Below are positions 18,038-27,507 of a DNA stretch of 64,000 nt, piece by piece (position 1 is the stretch's first letter; each line of letters starts with the position of its first letter). Source of the DNA: Parabacteroides sp. PFB2-10 (GTDB lineage Bacteria > Bacteroidota > Bacteroidia > Bacteroidales > Tannerellaceae); the NCBI RefSeq assembly GCF_029893085.1, contig NZ_JARXWI010000001.1, positions 1 through 64,000 on the forward strand. The letters are read 5' to 3'. The position numbers were made by a program, and so were the translations under genes. A model generated the notes under the pieces. That model was given only the letters and a program-made list of their open reading frames with translations, made no database searches and was not told the origin of the DNA.

Positions 18038-20743
18038 ATGGGAAAGAAAATCATTTTATTCAGTTTGTTTTTACTCTTCGGCCTGGTTGGGTATGCAGAA
18101 GAGTATAAAAACATTGATTCGTTGGAACCCGGCGACTGGCTATTGATCGAGTCGGTCGAGTATTATCCCTACGTGGCGCCAGGCGTAGAAGAGGAGGTGC
18201 CCTGGCGGAATGAGAATGTGCGACGAACGGTCTTGAAGGCCATCGTGACCGAAGTCGATACCAAACAGATCTCTTTTGACTTCCAGGTGGACTACCTATA
18301 TGATGTGAAGAATATCGAAGGAGGAGAGGCTTTTTGGTATTACGATAGCCGTTATAAGTCTGATTTCCCGACAGGAGAAAGAGATATTTGGATGACGTTG
18401 AAAGAGGGCGAATGGGCTTTTCCCGACAGGGAAGAGATCGTTGCTTCTGCCTCATACGATCGCGCGAGCGGTATCATGACCGCCCTGGAATGTCCATACG
18501 ATAATCTATATTATATCTATGCCGCCAACCGGGTTGATTATGGCTTGAAAAACGAACAAACAAATGCCCTTCCAAAGCACTTACAACTTAATAGGGGAAT
18601 CATTGATCTTCAGCCTGTCATCGAATATGAAATGGAGCGCTTATTTGCGCAGAAAGAAAAGCCGATCACCACGGCTATCCGGCGAGCCATTAAGCCAACT
18701 GAGGCTCGAAAAGAGCGCATGCAAAAGGTCGGAGACATTCCTGCCAACGAAGCCGGCCTGACAGAAACGCGCGAGACAAGGGTTGTCGACGCCTCTTTTT
18801 CTTTGCCTCCCAATGTATCGATTCATTTGGAAACCCCGGAAATGACTACGATATTCTACGAAGCATTTTATCTCTCTCATCCCACCTTATATTTCCATAT
18901 TGATAGAGAACATATCAATCAATACATACATATGTATCTCTCTCCGGGTGATTCAGTCCGGGTGAAGCGGTTTGAGAATGGCGAAGTAGAGTATAAAGGA
19001 AACAGAAGTAGGGAAGAGTATGAGTTGATTTGGGAAATTCAACGGGTGGATCAATATGTTTTTTCAAGTAGAAGTCCCGAGGATTATCTGCAACACCAAA
19101 AAAAGAGATTTGATCAATTGATAGAAAAATGCGATACCATCCTGGACAGTTATTGGAAAAGAGTACTTGAGTTGAGTAGAGATTATATGTTGGCAAGCTC
19201 TAATCTCACTTTTAAATTGTATGGTGAAAATACAGGACAGATGATTGGGGATTCAGCTTCTATTCGGTCGATAGCCCCTTTGTATGATTATCAGTATAAT
19301 CCGTCCGGTTATGAAAACTTTCTAATAACCTATGTCGACTATAAAAGAAGAGACATGGCTACGGAAACGATCAGCAACAGGAATCATCCTTCAAATCATA
19401 GTTTTGAGCAGAAATATTATTTTGCCGATCAACTATTGGCCGGTTATCCGAAGTATCGTGTGTCTCACCGCTATCTCTTGCAGAAGATGTATGCCGATAA
19501 TCTGTCGGAAAGCCAGGCAGAGTATGAACATTTTATGCAAACCTGCCCCGACATCGCATTGCGGAATCTGATTCGGAAAATCTATGAGCAATTGTTGCCG
19601 CTGGAAAAAGGCAATAAAATTCAGGATACGGATATCACGCTTGCCAAAAAGGCGGTATCCACCTGGGGAAACGACCGGGAATATGTGGTAATGGAGATAT
19701 CTCCTTATATCCCTTCCGGTAATAATAGTTACTCTGATATTGATCGCCTGAACAAATTACTGCAAACCAAGGGGATAACAGATAAGATCCAATGTTATTT
19801 TTATGCTTTGGAACCCCGGGATGCTAATCAGGAAAAATTCGATCAGTATTTGTACATACCGGATACTACCCTTGTTGCTTCCCTTGCTTCGTTCGATCCT
19901 TATATAGGTGTTTTTCTTGTTATGCGAAAAGATGGTACTATCCTTTATCGTTGTACGAATCGGTTTTGGAGCCCGGACAAAGTGGCAAATCTGATCGCTC
20001 AAGACCTCAACCGCGCATCCTCTCCCTTCTGGTTAGGTTTTTGGAGAGGCTTTGGTTTTACATTTCTTTTTGCAGTATTGGCGGTGGGCATTATTCGTTA
20101 CCGGCTGAATCTCAAACGTAAGAAAGAAGAGCAGCAACGAAAGATCAAGGAATTGGAACTGAAAGCGATCCGGTCGCAGATGAATCCGCATTTCGTATTT
20201 AACGCGCTCGGTTCGATTCAGAACCTGATCAACCGGGGCGATAATGCGAAGGCGAATGAATACTTAGTGCAATTCTCACGCATGGTGCGCATGGTATTGA
20301 ATCACTCGGAAAAGAAAATGGTGGCGCTTTCGGAAGAAATCGAACAGCTTTATCTATATTTGAATCTGGAACAGTTGCGATTCCCGTTTGTATATGCGGT
20401 GACCGTCGACGAAACGATCGAAACCGATCTGGTAGAAATACCGGGTATGTTGATACAACCTTTTGTGGAGAATGCCGTGAAACACGGCATTGCTCCACGA
20501 GGAGAGGGGAATATCCTAATCGATATCAGGCAGCGGGGCAAGGTGTTGCAAATTGATATAACCGACGACGGGCCGGGTCTAAATGGCCAGCCGTCGGAAG
20601 GTTTCGGTGTGAAAGCGGTGCAGGAAGAGTTTCAGATTCTGAAAGAATTGTATGAAACAGAGCCGACCATCACCATTTGCGACCGAAAAGAAACAGAACA
20701 GGTGTCGGGATGCCGGGTGACATTGGCCATTCCTATTAATTGA
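18038..20743 (+). CDS. LytS-type sensor histidine kinase with large periplasmic part
   Basis: A 901-residue kinase. A signal peptide (1-20) leads a periplasmic region of about 640 residues, then one membrane helix (about 665-688). The cytoplasmic part is a His_kinase domain of the LytS/YpdA class, with the phospho-acceptor His in SQMNPHFVFNAL (about 717), and an ATPase domain with QPFVENAVKHG and TDDGPGLNG. The end of the periplasmic part (about 580-660; FYALEPRDAN, FDPYIGVFLVMRKDGTILYR) looks like a thioredoxin-like or TlpA-like fold without an active-site Cys pair. The response regulator gene follows by nine bases. What it senses is unknown. Confidence 0.88.
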   Translation: MGKKIILFSLFLLFGLVGYAEEYKNIDSLEPGDWLLIESVEYYPYVAPGVEEEVPWRNENVRRTVLKAIVTEVDTKQISFDFQVDYLYDVKNIEGGEAFWYYDSRYKSDFPTGERDIWMTLKEGEWAFPDREEIVASASYDRASGIMTALECPYDNLYYIYAANRVDYGLKNEQTNALPKHLQLNRGIIDLQPVIEYEMERLFAQKEKPITTAIRRAIKPTEARKERMQKVGDIPANEAGLTETRETRVVDASFSLPPNVSIHLETPEMTTIFYEAFYLSHPTLYFHIDREHINQYIHMYLSPGDSVRVKRFENGEVEYKGNRSREEYELIWEIQRVDQYVFSSRSPEDYLQHQKKRFDQLIEKCDTILDSYWKRVLELSRDYMLASSNLTFKLYGENTGQMIGDSASIRSIAPLYDYQYNPSGYENFLITYVDYKRRDMATETISNRNHPSNHSFEQKYYFADQLLAGYPKYRVSHRYLLQKMYADNLSESQAEYEHFMQTCPDIALRNLIRKIYEQLLPLEKGNKIQDTDITLAKKAVSTWGNDREYVVMEISPYIPSGNNSYSDIDRLNKLLQTKGITDKIQCYFYALEPRDANQEKFDQYLYIPDTTLVASLASFDPYIGVFLVMRKDGTILYRCTNRFWSPDKVANLIAQDLNRASSPFWLGFWRGFGFTFLFAVLAVGIIRYRLNLKRKKEEQQRKIKELELKAIRSQMNPHFVFNALGSIQNLINRGDNAKANEYLVQFSRMVRMVLNHSEKKMVALSEEIEQLYLYLNLEQLRFPFVYAVTVDETIETDLVEIPGMLIQPFVENAVKHGIAPRGEGNILIDIRQRGKVLQIDITDDGPGLNGQPSEGFGVKAVQEEFQILKELYETEPTITICDRKETEQVSGCRVTLAIPIN

Positions 20744-20752
20744 AAAACAAAG

Positions 20753-21508
20753 ATGGAGGAAAAGATATACGCACTACTGGTAGACGATGAGGCGGGGAAT
20801 CGGGAGAACCTGCGCCGTATGCTGGAGGTTCATTGTCCGCAGGTTGTCCTGTTGGGTGAGTGTGCCACAGTGGCAGAGGCGCGGCAGGCGGTAGAGCAAA
20901 AGCGTCCTGATCTGTTGTTTCTGGATATATGCCTGACCGATGGCACGGGGTTTCACCTATTAGAAAGCCTGGAGGCCATCTCTTTGGAGGTGATCTTTAT
21001 CACTGCTTTCGACCAGTATGCCATTCAGGCTATCCGCTTTAGCGCCCTCGATTATCTATTGAAACCCATCGACACAAAAGAGCTTACACAGGCAGTAGAG
21101 AAAGCCGCCCGGACTATTCGGCTGAAAGAAGAGAACCGGCGTATGAGTAACCTGCTCCGTAATAGCCACCAACCGGATAAAAATAAAAAAATCGCCTTGT
21201 CGGTAGCGGATAAGATCGAGTTTGTGGCGATCAATCAAATTGTCCGTTGCGAATCGGAAAGCAACTACACCACCTTTTATTTGCGTGATGCCACGAAATT
21301 GATCGTATCCAAGACCCTGAAAGAATTTGATGAACTATTGACCCCTTATCAGTTCCTGCGTGTCCATCAGTCGCACCTGATCAACCTGGATGCCATCCAA
21401 AGCTTTATCAAAGGCGATGGGGGATACATCAAGATGAACGATGGATCGTCGGTTCCCATCTCCCGTCAGCGCCGTAACCTGGTGATAGAAAAACTGAATA
21501 ATCTATAA
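20753..21508 (+). CDS. LytTR-family response regulator
   Basis: A 251-residue AlgR/LytR-type regulator, cognate to the kinase upstream. The receiver domain (1-125) has acidic residues LLVDDEAGN (8-16), the phospho-acceptor Asp in LLFLDICLTDG (about 59) and the Lys in LKPIDTKEL (about 105). The LytTR DNA-binding domain (about 145-250) shows VRCESESNYTTFYL, FLRVHQSHLINLDAI and VPISRQRR. It binds DNA as LytTR proteins do, usually upstream of a few targets. No target is evident; it converges on folA. Confidence 0.93.
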   Translation: MEEKIYALLVDDEAGNRENLRRMLEVHCPQVVLLGECATVAEARQAVEQKRPDLLFLDICLTDGTGFHLLESLEAISLEVIFITAFDQYAIQAIRFSALDYLLKPIDTKELTQAVEKAARTIRLKEENRRMSNLLRNSHQPDKNKKIALSVADKIEFVAINQIVRCESESNYTTFYLRDATKLIVSKTLKEFDELLTPYQFLRVHQSHLINLDAIQSFIKGDGGYIKMNDGSSVPISRQRRNLVIEKLNNL

Positions 21509-21550
21509 AGAAGTGTTTTGTATCGCAAGCCGAACGAGGCAAGCCATCAT

Positions 21551-22042
21551 TTATTTCCGCTGATAAGTAGCGAAGGTATAGGGATAGATATGCTTTTCAT
21601 CGACCGGATGGCTCTCGCGGAAGATCTCTTCCCATTCGGAGAAGTCGATCCCCGGAAAGAAGGTATCGGCATCCTCGAAGGCGTGATGTACCCAGGTGAT
21701 ATACAATTTGTCGGCCTGAGGCAACAGGGCATTGTAGATCTGCCCGCCTCCTATCACAAACAGTTCTTCGTCTTCGCCGGCGTTAAGTACCTCGTCGATC
21801 GACCGAGCCATCGTGCAATCAGCATAAGTCAAGCCTTCCTGTGAGGAGATTACCACATTCACCCGGTTGGGCAAAGCGCCTTTGGGTAGCGATTCGAAGG
21901 TTTTACGTCCCATAATCACGGTATGTCCGGAGGTGAGATTCCGGAAATATTTCATATCATTGGGGAGACGCCAAAGCAAATCTCCCTCTTTCCCTATGGC
22001 ATAATTGTCGGCAACGGCGGCGACCAGCGAAATAGTACTCAT
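21551..22042 (-). CDS. folA: Dihydrofolate reductase
   Basis: A 163-residue DHFR making tetrahydrofolate with NADPH. The N-terminal SLVAAVADNYAIGKEGDLLWRLPNDMKYFRNLT shows the catalytic acidic residue and the folate-binding Met20-type loop. TVIMGRKTFESLP (about 42-54) binds NADPH, and FVIGGGQIYNALLP (about 95-108) is the second Gly-rich turn. It follows thyA by 12 bases on the same strand, the classic pairing in which ThyA generates dihydrofolate and FolA recycles it. Confidence 0.95.
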   Translation of the reverse strand: MSTISLVAAVADNYAIGKEGDLLWRLPNDMKYFRNLTSGHTVIMGRKTFESLPKGALPNRVNVVISSQEGLTYADCTMARSIDEVLNAGEDEELFVIGGGQIYNALLPQADKLYITWVHHAFEDADTFFPGIDFSEWEEIFRESHPVDEKHIYPYTFATYQRK

Positions 22043-22054
22043 GGTCAGAATGGA

Positions 22055-22849
22055 TTAAACGGCTACCTCCCCTTTGATATGCGGATGGGGATCGTAGCCT
22101 GTCAGGTTGAAATCTTCGTATGCAAAATCGAATATACTTTTCACGTCCGGATTGATCTCCATACGCGGCAACGGACGGAAGTCGCGGGATAATTGCAATT
22201 CTACCTGTTCGATATGGTTACTGTACACATGAGCATCGCCCAATGTATGCACAAAATCGCCCGCTTTAAGCCCGGTTACCTGCGCCATCATCTGAAGCAA
22301 TAACGCATAAGAGGCGATATTAAACGGAACGCCCAGGAAAATATCGGCGCTGCGCTGATAAAGCTGCAGGCTCAAACGCCCGTTGGCTACATAAAACTGA
22401 AAGAACGCATGGCAGGGAGGCAGGTTCATATTCTCCAGATCGGCCACATTCCAGGAGCTGACAATGATACGACGTGAGTCGGGATTGTTTTTGATCGTAT
22501 TCACCACTTCGGAGATCTGGTCGATATGCCCTCCTTTGTAGTCGGGCCAGGAGCGCCATTGATAGCCGTAGATATGTCCCAAGTCACCCTGTTCATCGGC
22601 CCATTCATTCCATATGCGCACGCCGTGTTCCTGCAGGTAGCGGGCGTTGGTGTCGCCTTTCAGAAACCAGAGAAGCTCGTAAATGATCGACTTGAGATGA
22701 AGCTTTTTGGTGGTCAACAGCGGAAAGCCCTCTTCCATATTGAAGCGCATCTGATGGCCGAAAACACTGATCGTGCCGGTGCCCGTGCGATCGGTCTTTG
22801 TAGTCCCTTCGGAGAGCACGCGTTTGAGTAGTTCGTGATATTGTTTCAT
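22055..22849 (-). CDS. thyA: Thymidylate synthase
   Basis: A 264-residue ThyA, the canonical length. It methylates dUMP with methylene-tetrahydrofolate. RTGTGT (folate/phosphate loop) is near residue 21, and the nucleophile Cys is in [19 protein letters not shown] (about 146). [21 protein letters not shown] (about 166-186) is the family signature. I start at MKQYHELL; in-frame codons further upstream overlap the promoter (TACATTTG, 22875-22882). It shares a short divergent region with the aldose epimerase gene. Confidence 0.95.
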   Translation of the reverse strand: MKQYHELLKRVLSEGTTKTDRTGTGTISVFGHQMRFNMEEGFPLLTTKKLHLKSIIYELLWFLKGDTNARYLQEHGVRIWNEWADEQGDLGHIYGYQWRSWPDYKGGHIDQISEVVNTIKNNPDSRRIIVSSWNVADLENMNLPPCHAFFQFYVANGRLSLQLYQRSADIFLGVPFNIASYALLLQMMAQVTGLKAGDFVHTLGDAHVYSNHIEQVELQLSRDFRPLPRMEINPDVKSIFDFAYEDFNLTGYDPHPHIKGEVAV

Positions 22850-22874
22850 GCGATTGGAATCTATTTTCGTGTCA

Positions 22875-22882
22875 CAAATGTA
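22875..22882 (-). promoter_or_regulatory. -7 element for thyA-folA
   Basis: Minus-strand TACATTTG, an exact TAnnTTTG match, 25 bases before the thyA ATG. This placement also supports the short thyA start. Confidence 0.65.
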
Positions 22883-22933
22883 CAAAACCCATTCGGATAA
22901 AGCAACCATCGGTCAAACGAACGGAATTTTACT

Positions 22934-22941
22934 TATATTTG
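22934..22941 (+). promoter_or_regulatory. -7 element for aldose epimerase
   Basis: TATATTTG 41 bases before the ATG at 22983. Together with the thyA element it forms a compact divergent promoter pair; this gap has no palindromic element. Confidence 0.65.
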
Positions 22942-22982
22942 CTTCCAAATTATGAACTTATTAATTATTAACGTAAAGTCAA

Positions 22983-24110
22983 ATGAAAAAGATTTGGATG
23001 TCATTGTTAGCCGTGTGTGTATTGGCGTCATGCGGTGAAAAAGAAGAAAAAGCCACCTTATCGGGGCTTTTGAAATCGGATTTTGTATCTACCGTAGAGG
23101 GGAAAGAGACCCAGCTCTATGTGTTAACAAACAAGAATGGTGCGGAAGCATGTATCACCAACTTCGGCGGTTGCTTAGTGTCATTGATGGTTCCTGATCG
23201 TGACGGAACTATGACAGATGTGGTACTCGGACGGAGCAGTGTGCAGGATTATGTAAACACAAACGGTAATTTCGGAGCGACTATCGGTCGTTACGGCAAC
23301 CGTATCAAGAACGCTTCGTTTGTTCTCGACGAGCAGACGTATGAACTGCCTAAGAGCGACAAAACCAATACGCTTCACGGCGGTCCGAAAGGATATCACC
23401 GGGTGGTATGGGATGCCAAACAGGTAGACAACCAGACATTGGAACTGACCTATCTTTCGGTTGACGGCGAGATGGGCTTCCCGGGCAATCTGCAGGTGAA
23501 GGTGGTGTACACATTGACCGATGATAACGCTATCGATCTGGCTTACACGGCAACGACCGACAAACCGACCGTTGTGAACCTGACCAACCACTCTTACTTC
23601 AATCTTTCCGGCAAGCTGGACACCAAGATTTTAGACCAATCATTGATGATCAACGCAGATCGTTATACTCCCGTTGACGGCATCCTGATCCCGACCGGCG
23701 AATTGGCACCGGTGGAAGGCACTCCGATGGACTTCCGCGTGATGCAACCGATCGGCGACCGTATCGGACAGGATTTCGAACAATTGATCTTAGGTAATGG
23801 CTACGACCACAACTGGGTATTGAACACCGGTGGCGACATCAAACAGGTGGCTTGTAAAGCCTATTCTGCTGCAAGCGGTATTACGTTGGAAGTGTATACA
23901 AACGAACCGGGCGTACAATTCTATGCCGGTAACTTCATGACAGGTAAAGAAAAAGGAAAACATGGCGTGACCTATCCGCACCGTGGTGCCTTCTGCCTGG
24001 AAACACAACACTATCCCGACAGCCCCAACCAGCCGGAGTTCCCATCAACCGTGCTTCGCCCGGGTGAAACCTACACCAGCCATTGTATCTATAAGTTTGG
24101 CGTGGAATAA
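22983..24110 (+). CDS. galM: Aldose 1-epimerase, lipoprotein form
   Basis: A 375-residue mutarotase interconverting alpha and beta anomers of hexoses. It begins with a lipoprotein signal with Cys at about residue 18 (LASCGEKEE), so it is probably anchored in the envelope rather than cytoplasmic; this is common in Bacteroidetes. Family motifs are GRYGNRIKNASF (about 102), the catalytic His in NLTNHSYFNLSG (about 203) and the catalytic Glu in NEPGVQFYAGNF or CLETQHYPDSPNQPEFP near the end. It abuts the convergent MBL hydrolase gene with no base between their stops. Confidence 0.93.
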   Translation: MKKIWMSLLAVCVLASCGEKEEKATLSGLLKSDFVSTVEGKETQLYVLTNKNGAEACITNFGGCLVSLMVPDRDGTMTDVVLGRSSVQDYVNTNGNFGATIGRYGNRIKNASFVLDEQTYELPKSDKTNTLHGGPKGYHRVVWDAKQVDNQTLELTYLSVDGEMGFPGNLQVKVVYTLTDDNAIDLAYTATTDKPTVVNLTNHSYFNLSGKLDTKILDQSLMINADRYTPVDGILIPTGELAPVEGTPMDFRVMQPIGDRIGQDFEQLILGNGYDHNWVLNTGGDIKQVACKAYSAASGITLEVYTNEPGVQFYAGNFMTGKEKGKHGVTYPHRGAFCLETQHYPDSPNQPEFPSTVLRPGETYTSHCIYKFGVE

Positions 24111-24926
24111 TTAACCATTACATTTGGTATAAAACTTCCCGGCCTTTTTCACCTGGCTCATAGGTGTATAGGCATCGTGGCAAAAGATAATAGTCTGCCT
24201 TTCTCGGACGGCCTCGTCCAGAAGGCGGACTTTTTCGTAATACGAAGTCAGTGGATGGGTGTCGTAAGCCGATATCCATTTGGGTGAAAGGCTGGCGGCA
24301 ATCGGGATCACATCGCCGGCAAACACCAATACCTCCTCACCAGTCTGTATATAAGGAACAATCTGTCCCGGCGTATGTCCGTCGTATAGTTTCAAAAGAA
24401 CTGAGGGGCATACCTCCGTTTCTTCGTCAATCAATCGAAGCAAGCCGGCATCGGCTACCGGTTGTATGTTCTCCGTGAAATAAGAATCTTCCTCTAAGGG
24501 ATTAGGGTGAAGGCAATTGTTCCACTGTTTCCGGCTCACCCAGTGGGTGGCGTTGGGAAAGGTCGGTTGCAAGGATTCCTCCACCCGCCGGGTTGTGTAT
24601 CCGCAATGGTCGAAATGCAGGTGGGTCAGTATGACATCGGTAATAGCCTCGGGGCGAACACCTCGTTTCAGCAGTTCCTCTTCCAAATCTACACAATCGA
24701 AAAAACAGTAATGGCGCAAAGCGTCGGGCTGCTTTGTGCCCGCCCCATTGTCGACCAATAGAATATGCCCGTCGTCGGTCTCAACCAATAGGCTCCGGGT
24801 CGCCAATACGCATATATTACTCTTACTCGACGGATAGCGCCTCCGCCAGGCGGTTTTGGGAATAGCTCCAAACATAGCTCCGCCATCGGCATAAAAATAT
24901 CCGGTATCAATGATCGTATATTTCAT
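24111..24926 (-). CDS. MBL-fold metallo-hydrolase
   Basis: A 271-residue beta-lactamase-fold hydrolase of the AHL-lactonase-like branch. The dinuclear zinc motif is LTHLHFDHCGYTT (about 100-112), preceded by LLVDNGAGTK (about 50-59); a later His lies in YDGHTPGQ (about 177), an Asp in VFAGDVIPI (about 196), and FCHDAY supplies the last His near the end. The gene is single. Because the branch includes lactonases and many unassigned hydrolases, no substrate is proposed. I chose MKYTIIDTGYF as the start; a Met six codons upstream is possible. Confidence 0.8.
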   Translation of the reverse strand: MKYTIIDTGYFYADGGAMFGAIPKTAWRRRYPSSKSNICVLATRSLLVETDDGHILLVDNGAGTKQPDALRHYCFFDCVDLEEELLKRGVRPEAITDVILTHLHFDHCGYTTRRVEESLQPTFPNATHWVSRKQWNNCLHPNPLEEDSYFTENIQPVADAGLLRLIDEETEVCPSVLLKLYDGHTPGQIVPYIQTGEEVLVFAGDVIPIAASLSPKWISAYDTHPLTSYYEKVRLLDEAVRERQTIIFCHDAYTPMSQVKKAGKFYTKCNG

Positions 24927-24995
24927 AAGGTTTTTTGTTGCCAAACTTAGGTAAAATATGCGAAAATTCTCATGCGGGTAAGAACAAAGATACTT

Positions 24996-26138
24996 TCAAT
25001 GATTCCAAACCACCATCAACTGCATCCCCTTGCCCATAAAGCGATTATCGGCAGAGGTCATACCGGGAATGCTGAAACGCGCTGGGTTCCAATAGGCCAT
25101 CAGGTAGAAGGTGAGCGAATTATACTGGCGTTGCCAGTTCAGGAAGTTATAGGCTTCGTGGTTTGCCCAATCAACATAGACCATGCCTTGCAGGTTATCA
25201 AAAATACCGATCGGATACGAGAGTGACAAACCGGAGAAAGTAGCGGTATTATCGAATGAGAAAGCCTGGCGGCTGCCATCGAAAACAACCTGTTCAAGGG
25301 TAGCAGTCAGGCCGTTCCCCCAGGGAAAGGTGTAATCGGTTCCGAGGGTGATCAATGTCTGATTGGTCATTATGCCTGCGTCTTTTGCCAGATGCGTCCA
25401 GGAGGCTTCGAGCCAAAGGCCTACAGTCAGGTTGAGTTTCGTGTCGAACCCGATGCGATGTTCCGCCACCGAGCGGTCGGAAAGAAGAGAACTATACGCG
25501 GAGCTGGCTCCAAAGTCGACCGGCCGGAAATGATACGATACAGCCATCTCGCCTTGTGATACCGGCCATTGGAAACGCCCCCCGGCCTCGGGCTGTTTCC
25601 TGTTCGTTGGAACAGACTCCCATCCCTTGATATCTTTATTGCCCATCAAGACCCAGAACCAAAGGTTGGCATTATTCAAAAAATAATAACGCAACAGACC
25701 CGCCCACATCCCGTCGGTCAGTTGCAGCGGATCGCGCGGATCCATCTTATCGAACCACATCAACGGGCGAAACATCATGGCAGAGCCGAAATTGATCTTC
25801 TGCAAACCGGCACGGATCTCTAATTGGGAAGTGGAATAGCGTGCCCAGGCACGATAGGGTTTGATATCGCCCGTCATTCGATCTTCATCGAAGCGCAACG
25901 ACATATCACCAAACAGATTGGCTGAGATTTCCACATCGAACAGCCGGTTTTCATCCAGGCGATACTGCCCGTTAAACTGGGGCAGATAACGTCCCCCTAA
26001 CCACACATCCGAAGCATAATCGGGGGCATACAGTCCCCAACCGGAGAGTTGCCCGCTGTAACGAAACGAACTCTTCTGTGCCGACAGGATAGATATCGAC
26101 AGCATCCATCCAAGGAGAAATAAATACCCGCGTTTCAT
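24996..26138 (-). CDS. Outer-membrane beta-barrel protein of the export cluster
   Basis: A 380-residue protein with a signal peptide (1-20, ending SILSAQ). The rest is an alternating aromatic/polar pattern typical of beta-barrel strands (LGGRYLPQFNGQYRL, SQLEIRAGLQKINFGSA, YNSLTFYLMAYWNPARFS), ending with VVWNH. I do not recognise a specific family. It is the last gene after TetR (start four bases beyond the TetR stop), the LolA-like protein and the ABC permeases. The cluster therefore runs from inner membrane to outer membrane, which suggests that this barrel is the outer-membrane end of the same route; that is inference. An alternative start 12 bases upstream overlaps the TetR stop. Confidence 0.65.
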   Translation of the reverse strand: MKRGYLFLLGWMLSISILSAQKSSFRYSGQLSGWGLYAPDYASDVWLGGRYLPQFNGQYRLDENRLFDVEISANLFGDMSLRFDEDRMTGDIKPYRAWARYSTSQLEIRAGLQKINFGSAMMFRPLMWFDKMDPRDPLQLTDGMWAGLLRYYFLNNANLWFWVLMGNKDIKGWESVPTNRKQPEAGGRFQWPVSQGEMAVSYHFRPVDFGASSAYSSLLSDRSVAEHRIGFDTKLNLTVGLWLEASWTHLAKDAGIMTNQTLITLGTDYTFPWGNGLTATLEQVVFDGSRQAFSFDNTATFSGLSLSYPIGIFDNLQGMVYVDWANHEAYNFLNWQRQYNSLTFYLMAYWNPARFSIPGMTSADNRFMGKGMQLMVVWNH

Positions 26139-26142
26139 GACT

Positions 26143-26724
26143 CTATTCATAATTGGAAACACCATACACAAAGAAGCGTGAAATATCCTCTATCATCGCA
26201 CGCATACTGGGGTAAGCATTCAACAAACGTTCATCGGAGATCATCATTTTCAACGCATCGAAAATAACAACCAACAATATAGGATTGATATCCGGGCGCA
26301 TTTCGCCCCGTTCCTGGGCAGCTGTAAGTTCTTCCACACCCCGCTGGATGGCATCGGCATAAAACGCCTGCATGAATGTCCGCATCTCTTCGTTGTCCGA
26401 CTGATAGATATCGCGCACAAAGTCGGCGCTGATCTCCTTGGTTTTATCTAATTTCATATAGACCGTTCGCTCCATCTTCTGGTTGAAAGGGATATCCATC
26501 GCCATAATCTCGCGGAAATCCCGCAGGTTTTCGTCCGCGTAGAACCAGAGCATATTTTTGATCAGCTCCATTTTGTTCTCAAAATATTTGTAGAAGGTCA
26601 TTTTGGAACTCCCGGCCTCCTTGCAGATATCCTCCACCGTTACGCGCCGGATGCCATACTTCTGCATCATCCGCCACCCGGCGCGGATAAGATCCTCCCG
26701 TTTATGTATTCGTTTTCCAGCCAT
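26143..26724 (-). CDS. TetR-family transcriptional regulator
   Basis: A 193-residue TetR repressor. The helix-turn-helix is RRVTVEDICKEAGSSKMTFYKYFENKMELIKNML (about 26-59), and the C-terminal ligand domain is unassigned. It lies inside the export cluster, nine bases after the LolA-like gene, so it probably controls this operon and senses a lipid or toxic small molecule, as many TetR-transporter pairs do. No palindromic operator was identified at the cluster promoter. Confidence 0.9.
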   Translation of the reverse strand: MAGKRIHKREDLIRAGWRMMQKYGIRRVTVEDICKEAGSSKMTFYKYFENKMELIKNMLWFYADENLRDFREIMAMDIPFNQKMERTVYMKLDKTKEISADFVRDIYQSDNEEMRTFMQAFYADAIQRGVEELTAAQERGEMRPDINPILLVVIFDALKMMISDERLLNAYPSMRAMIEDISRFFVYGVSNYE

Positions 26725-26733
26725 AATCGTTCT

Positions 26734-27489
26734 TTACTGTTTTAATCCCGCCTTGCTGAAAATATAGGCAGGGATCGGTTTATTAAATTCTATTTTGGTA
26801 ATAATATAATCGGTGCCATCCCCCTCTTTCAAGACATCTTTATAGTTCATCTGCATGGGGAACCAACGTCCGTCGATCTGCCGCACATCGCTCAGGAGGA
26901 TTCGTTTGAGCATCTGCCCGCTCTTGGCATACAGCTCCTGCCGGAGAGGCACCAGGCGCTCCCGGTCGATCCATATCTTCTGGGCGTCGTAGGCCACATC
27001 GTCGACCTTCGCCTTCAATGACAACACCCAGCAGGGTCGTCCGTCGACCTCTTCCTCGCCGGATAGTTCCGCGTTGTATGTCTCGGTCAGCTTGCGGTCG
27101 TCCATCACATCCTCATACGAGAGGTCGGAGCCCATCACCGATTGGCGCAACATGTGCCCGGATATCAGGATCGTACGATCGGTCGAAGGCGAATAAAGCC
27201 AAAGCTCCTTCTCGAGTTTCAACATCTTTGTGCCCTTATCCCGCGCCGGCGACAGGTATTCGGAGAACGACTTCGCTGTCCCTTCCGTATAACTTTTGGA
27301 AGTCATCGTACGGTTATTACGCTTCCCATGCACCACCATCGTCGACTCCACTATACGCGAATCCGCCGATAGGTTCTTATCTACAGCATCCAGGAGCTGG
27401 GTGGGGGACTGGGAGAATGCCTGAACTGTGATTACGCTGAATACAAGACAGACTATGATTTGATTTGTTTTGATTTTTATGATACGCAT
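26734..27489 (-). CDS. LolA-like outer membrane lipoprotein-sorting protein
   Basis: A 251-residue exported protein with a signal peptide (1-27; IIVCLVFSVITVQAFSQ). It has the LolA/LolB-like half-barrel pattern, including LEKELWLYSPSTDRTILISGHML (about 99-121) and GRPCWVLSLKAKVDDVAYDAQKIWIDRERLVPLRQELYAKSGQ (about 152-194). LolA-type proteins bind acyl chains while crossing the periplasm. With two FtsX-type permeases and an ATPase it makes a Lol-like set. The codons for residues 9-23 form one arm of a 44-bp inverted repeat whose other arm lies beyond the upstream GxxExxY gene. Confidence 0.8.
   Translation of the reverse strand: MRIIKIKTNQIIVCLVFSVITVQAFSQSPTQLLDAVDKNLSADSRIVESTMVVHGKRNNRTMTSKSYTEGTAKSFSEYLSPARDKGTKMLKLEKELWLYSPSTDRTILISGHMLRQSVMGSDLSYEDVMDDRKLTETYNAELSGEEEVDGRPCWVLSLKAKVDDVAYDAQKIWIDRERLVPLRQELYAKSGQMLKRILLSDVRQIDGRWFPMQMNYKDVLKEGDGTDYIITKIEFNKPIPAYIFSKAGLKQ
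27422..27465 (+). repeat. 44-bp inverted repeat, left arm (inside the LolA-like gene)
   Basis: Forty-four bases beginning TGAACTGTGATTACGCTG are repeated in inverse orientation at 27977-28020 with one mismatch (C for T). This arm encodes part of the LolA-like signal peptide on the minus strand. Together the arms enclose 511 bp that hold the GxxExxY gene and the first eight codons of the LolA-like gene. Confidence 0.92.
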
Positions 27490-27507
27490 GATTTATTCTA
27501 TTTTATG

